A program made the translations under genes and the position numbers. DNA of 26,247 bases from PXAH01 sp964605645. Its GTDB lineage: Bacteria; Omnitrophota; Gorgyraeia; Duberdicusellales; 4484-171. How positions within the stretch are numbered: position 1 is the stretch's first letter; each line of letters starts with the position of its first letter. Where the stretch lies: the NCBI GenBank assembly GCA_964605645.1, contig CAZSDJ010000023.1:1-26247 (forward strand), given 5' to 3'. Under the pieces are notes generated by a model. The model did not search any database, was not told where the DNA came from, and was given only the letters and a program-made list of their open reading frames with translations. Positions 23,239 through 26,247 of this stretch are shown here, in pieces.

Positions 23239-24738
23239 TTAAATTCCAATCTCCTTCAAATATCCATCAATCCTTCCACGGACTTCGACTAATTCCTTTT
23301 CAATCCCGGCAATTTCTTTTTTGACTGTCGGGATATCTATTTCTTCTTCTTCCTCAAATGTGTCCACATAGCGGGGAATATTCAGGTTAAACTCGTTTTC
23401 TTTTATTTCCTCGAATTTGGCACGGTACGTGTATTTTTCGATAGTCTTGTAATCTTTATACACCTTTGTTATTTTGTCCAGATCCTGCTCTCGTAATTTA
23501 TTCTGAGTTTTCACTTTGTCATATTCGCGGCTGGCATCTATGAATAAAACGTCATTTGTCGTCCTTCGTTTTTTGAAGACAAGTATTGCCACAGGAATAC
23601 CTACCCCGTAAAAAAGATTAGCAGGTAGGCCAATAACCGTGTCCAGCAGGTTTTCCTCAATAAGCTGTTTTCTGATCTTGCCTTCACTGCTTCCCCGGAA
23701 AAGCACACCGTGAGGAACGATTACTCCTACACGCCCTGTTTCCTCAAGCATTGTCTCGATCATATGCGAAATAAAGGCGTAGTCGCCTTTACTTTTAGGC
23801 GGAACACCACGCGTAAACCTGCGGAAGCGATCACTGGCGGCACTTTCCGCGCCCCATTTATCAAGAGAGAACGGAGGATTAGCTACCACAACATCAAACT
23901 TCATCAAATCGTCATCTTTTAAAAGTTTGGGGTTATTCAATGTATCGCCCCATTCGATACGCGCGTTATCAACATCATGTAAAAACATATTCATCTTACA
24001 AAGTGACCATGTCATGCCGTTGACTTCCTGTCCAAAAAGCGCAAAGTTGCGCCCGCCAATCGCTTTTGCCATCTTAATTAAAAGTGATCCTGAGCCACAG
24101 GCCGGATCACAAATGCGTTCTCCTTCTTCAGGATTGAGCAGTTTTGCTAAAAGCTGTGATACTTCGGGCGGGGTGTAAAACTCTCCTCCTTTTTTCCCGC
24201 TACCGGCCGCGAACCTGGATATTAAATATTCATAAGCGTTACCTATAACGTCAAGGTTTCCAATGCGAGAGGGTCTGAAATCAAGTTTAGGATGCGAAAA
24301 GTCCTCAATCAGGTTCTTGAGGCGCCTGTTTCTATCCTTTGTAGGGCCAAGATTAGGCTCTGAATTAAAATCTATATTACGGAAAACACTTTCCAATTTT
24401 TGCTTGTTTTTTTCTTCTATAGATTCGAGGGCTATATTAATGATTTCGCCAAGATTAGCCTTGTCTCTGTTCGCGTATAGATAATCATAGGCACAATGTT
24501 CATCTAAAACAAACCGTTCCCGCTCCATTTTTCTCTTTATACGTTCTTTATCGCCTTTATATTGGATTTCACATTTCTCTTTGGCTTCTTTCCACACATC
24601 GCTTAAATATTTGATAAATAAAAAAACCAGAATATAGTCCATATAGCTCTGGGCGCTAACAATCCCCCGAAACGTATCGCAAGCTTTCCATATAGCGGCA
24701 TTAATTTCTTCCTGCTTAATATTATTCTGATTAGACAT
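23239..24738 (-). CDS. hsdM: Type I restriction enzyme, M (methylase) subunit
   Basis: A 499-residue HsdM, an N6-adenine methyltransferase. The N-terminal HsdM_N-type domain has MDYILVFLFIKYLSDVW. GGEFYTPPEVSQLL (184-197) precedes the SAM motif DPACGSG (211-217) and the catalytic NPPF (287-290). The C-terminus is a helical region that contacts HsdS. It methylates host DNA at the HsdS-defined site and is required for cleavage with HsdR. The ATG at 24736-24738 has GGGAGGAG upstream and overlaps the half-HsdS stop by eight bases. All motifs are intact. Confidence 0.97.
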   Translation of the reverse strand: MSNQNNIKQEEINAAIWKACDTFRGIVSAQSYMDYILVFLFIKYLSDVWKEAKEKCEIQYKGDKERIKRKMERERFVLDEHCAYDYLYANRDKANLGEIINIALESIEEKNKQKLESVFRNIDFNSEPNLGPTKDRNRRLKNLIEDFSHPKLDFRPSRIGNLDVIGNAYEYLISRFAAGSGKKGGEFYTPPEVSQLLAKLLNPEEGERICDPACGSGSLLIKMAKAIGGRNFALFGQEVNGMTWSLCKMNMFLHDVDNARIEWGDTLNNPKLLKDDDLMKFDVVVANPPFSLDKWGAESAASDRFRRFTRGVPPKSKGDYAFISHMIETMLEETGRVGVIVPHGVLFRGSSEGKIRKQLIEENLLDTVIGLPANLFYGVGIPVAILVFKKRRTTNDVLFIDASREYDKVKTQNKLREQDLDKITKVYKDYKTIEKYTYRAKFEEIKENEFNLNIPRYVDTFEEEEEIDIPTVKKEIAGIEKELVEVRGRIDGYLKEIGI

Positions 24739-25309
24739 GTTCTCCTCCCGCTTGATCTAATAATACTTTTTGTAATAATTTTTTCTTCTTATTAACTAAT
24801 TGCGTCATCAACTCTTTCTCTTGATTAAACAATTGAGATATCTCGACGATTTCTTTTTGTTTTTGTACTGTGGGAATAGTAACCGGCAAAATACCAAGCG
24901 CTTTTGCCGTTATTATCGGTATGGCCGTACCGCTGGCGTGCATGTTTAAAAAATCTTGAGCGTTCTTCTGATTTAAATACCACGCGACAAATTCTGGCAA
25001 AACTTCATCGGATGTGTTTTGCACTATCAAAAAATGAGACGTTGCCGTTATGTTGTTTGGATGATTCTTCTTTATGCAAGAGGCAAACCGTTTATGGCTC
25101 TTTGCCTTAAAAACAACATCTCCTTCTTTCAAAAAAGGCACGGCAATTCCGTCATCAACCGATACAGACTTAAGATTCGAATAATCCAAACACCCATCAT
25201 CATTCATGTCTTTTAGTTGAATAAGATATATTTGCTTAGGGCCGTTTGTATTACCGCGAGGAAGGAAGCCTGTTCTTATGTCTGCAACTTTTCTCAATGT
25301 CTTTATCAC
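24731..25309 (-). CDS. Half-size HsdS-like protein (single recognition domain)
   Basis: A 192-residue protein with one target-recognition domain. It starts IKTLRKVADIRTGFLPRG, contains MHASGTAIPIITAKALG, and ends with a helix QKQKEIVEISQLFNQEKELM plus KKKKLLQKVLL. The second TRD of a normal HsdS is absent. Half-size S subunits can dimerise to form a full recognition unit. The start chosen is GTG at 25307-25309, preceded by AAAGGAA. The longer frame from a TTG at 25369 would begin upstream of the predicted transcription start. It is the first gene of the operon, before hsdM, while a complete HsdS lies downstream. It might give alternative specificity or regulate the complex. Confidence 0.8.
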   Translation of the reverse strand: MIKTLRKVADIRTGFLPRGNTNGPKQIYLIQLKDMNDDGCLDYSNLKSVSVDDGIAVPFLKEGDVVFKAKSHKRFASCIKKNHPNNITATSHFLIVQNTSDEVLPEFVAWYLNQKNAQDFLNMHASGTAIPIITAKALGILPVTIPTVQKQKEIVEISQLFNQEKELMTQLVNKKKKLLQKVLLDQAGGEHV

Positions 25310-25353
25310 AATTATTTCCTTTGGTTTATCATTCGCCACCTTAGAATAATGCA

Positions 25354-25382
25354 AAAATAGCACATTCAAGCATATTTGTCAA
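25354..25382 (-). promoter_or_regulatory. Sigma70-type promoter of the type I operon
   Basis: On the minus strand TTGACA (25377-25382) and TATTTT (25354-25359) are separated by 17 bases. Transcription would start near 25347, about 38 bases before the GTG start of the half-HsdS gene. It would drive the genes from there through the second TIR. Confidence 0.75.
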
Positions 25383-25428
25383 TAATTATTTTTTGGCGAA
25401 TAGAAAACTTATGCCTTGCAGCGTGAGC

Positions 25429-26142
25429 TTACACCAAGCAACCTTCGCCCGCAAAACTAAACCAATCTCCATCTCCCACAATAACATGATCTAACACCTT
25501 GATTTGCAAAACTTTTCCGGCTTGAACCAGTTCATCGGTAAATGCTTTGTCCTCTCGGCTTGGTTTCGGATTTCCAGAAGGGTGGTTGTGAACACAGATG
25601 ATTGAAGTTGCAAAGTGCTGCATTGCTTTTTGGAAGATTTCTCTGATTATGGGAGTGGCTTTGTTTACTGTGCCTTCGGTTGCCTCTATTATTTCTATAA
25701 TTTGGTTTTGTGAATTAAGAAGTAAAACTTTAAAGATTTCCTTTTTTAAATCCCGCATTCTGGGCATTATAAACTCTACAACATCTTGGGCAGATTTTAT
25801 TTTAGGTTTGTTTTGTTTAACTTCCTCTTCCTGGAATCTTCTGCCAATTTCAATAGCTGCTTTAATTTGGGCTATCTTGGCTTCACCTAAACCCTTGAAC
25901 TCTTTCCACTGAGTCAAGTCAGTATGAGATAAATTGCGGAAAGTTTTGAATTTCTGGATAATCTTTCTGGCAAGGTCAATTGCGCTTTGGCCTTTTACGC
26001 CGCTGCGTAAAAGAATGGCTAAAAGTTCTGTATTGGATAATTTATGCTCCCCTTCTTTAAACAACTTCTCTCTCGGCCGATCGTCTTTGGGCCAGTTTTT
26101 TATCCCAGTAGATTTATATTGTGTGGTTTGAATTTTATTCAT
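25429..26142 (-). CDS. radC: RadC family JAB-domain protein
   Basis: A 237-residue RadC (UPF0758) protein. Residues 1-105 form the helix-hairpin-helix region (ELLAILLRSG, FKGLGEAKIAQIKAAIEIGRR). The JAB/MPN metal site follows: Glu153 in IIEATEGT, then HNHPSGNPKPSREDKA with His185, His187 and Asp198. The family was once linked to DNA repair, but its true function is unresolved. RadC genes often lie near restriction and mobile islands. The ATG at 26140-26142 has no Shine-Dalgarno. A TGGTATAAT extended -10 (26151-26156) would put the mRNA start within a few bases of the ATG, so the message may be leaderless. Its stop is about 46 bases before the hsd promoter. Confidence 0.93.
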   Translation of the reverse strand: MNKIQTTQYKSTGIKNWPKDDRPREKLFKEGEHKLSNTELLAILLRSGVKGQSAIDLARKIIQKFKTFRNLSHTDLTQWKEFKGLGEAKIAQIKAAIEIGRRFQEEEVKQNKPKIKSAQDVVEFIMPRMRDLKKEIFKVLLLNSQNQIIEIIEATEGTVNKATPIIREIFQKAMQHFATSIICVHNHPSGNPKPSREDKAFTDELVQAGKVLQIKVLDHVIVGDGDWFSFAGEGCLV

Positions 26143-26147
26143 ACCAA

Positions 26148-26179
26148 ATTATTATACCAGATCTCCCCCAGAATCAAAG
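26148..26179 (-). promoter_or_regulatory. Extended -10 promoter before radC
   Basis: On the minus strand TGGTATAAT gives a consensus TATAAT at 26151-26156 with the TGn extension. A weak -35 (CTTTGA, about 26174-26179) lies 17 bases further. The predicted start is about 26144, almost at the radC ATG. Confidence 0.5.
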
Positions 26180-26247
26180 AAAGCTAAAGGCCTTCACTGT
26201 GTCAAGTTTTAGTAGGTAGTTTTTTAGCGGCCTTAAAATGTTTAAGG

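Noticed and set aside
26190..26247. Possible insertion-sequence end (TGTGTCAAGTTTTAGTAGG)
   Set aside because: It looks like a transposon terminus, but no second end, target duplication or transposase is in view, and the window ends here.

Overview
The window is an AT-rich stretch of bacterial chromosome. It uses the standard code and has good Shine-Dalgarno sites before many genes. Almost every supported gene lies on the minus strand. No rRNA, tRNA, integrase or complete transposase gene is present. The content is that of a defence island, probably from an uncultured or environmental bacterium; I see no marker that fixes the phylum.

Layout, read in the direction of transcription from high to low coordinates. 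(1) 25429-26142 is a RadC/JAB protein. (2) A sigma70-type promoter (25354-25382) starts a long type I restriction-modification operon: a half-size HsdS, HsdM, a HEPN plus zinc-ribbon protein, and a full HsdS. A tight TIR / small membrane protein / TIR module follows. A second promoter (19452-19480) drives a structured small RNA with two terminator-like hairpins. It lies directly in front of an Abi_2 (AbiD/F) gene, as in the known abiF RNA arrangement. HsdR and a YgjP-like metallopeptidase come next, translationally coupled. (3) 10548-14414 encodes DUF2130, an unknown 119-aa protein and a DUF262/DUF1524 (GmrSD-like) type IV restriction enzyme. (4) 7902-10426 encodes a TPR protein, a PD-(D/E)XK nuclease and a beta-CASP metallo-beta-lactamase nuclease. 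(5) 4056-7745 looks like a cluster of integron gene cassettes without an integrase (a CALIN). Four HEPN-type or HEPN-like genes are separated by about 75-80-bp attC-like sites, whose outer core overlaps the stop codon of the preceding gene. (6) 3246-3734 is a putative lipoprotein. (7) 1499-2966 is a three-gene operon of an HNH nuclease, an Mrr-fold-like protein and a minimal nucleotidyltransferase, ending at a possible degenerate attC. (8) 107-1300 holds a ClpP-fold (SDH-type) protease and a small charged protein.

If the assignments are right, most genes act on foreign DNA (type I and type IV restriction, HNH, PD-(D/E)XK) or work as abortive-infection toxins (HEPN, TIR, Abi_2). The best candidates for undescribed systems are the HEPN cassette array, the TIR-TM-TIR module inside the hsd operon, the HNH/Mrr-like/nucleotidyltransferase trio, and the TPR/nuclease/beta-CASP trio. 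A degenerate intergenic repeat (A-run, variable core, CCCCTTT) recurs between these modules.
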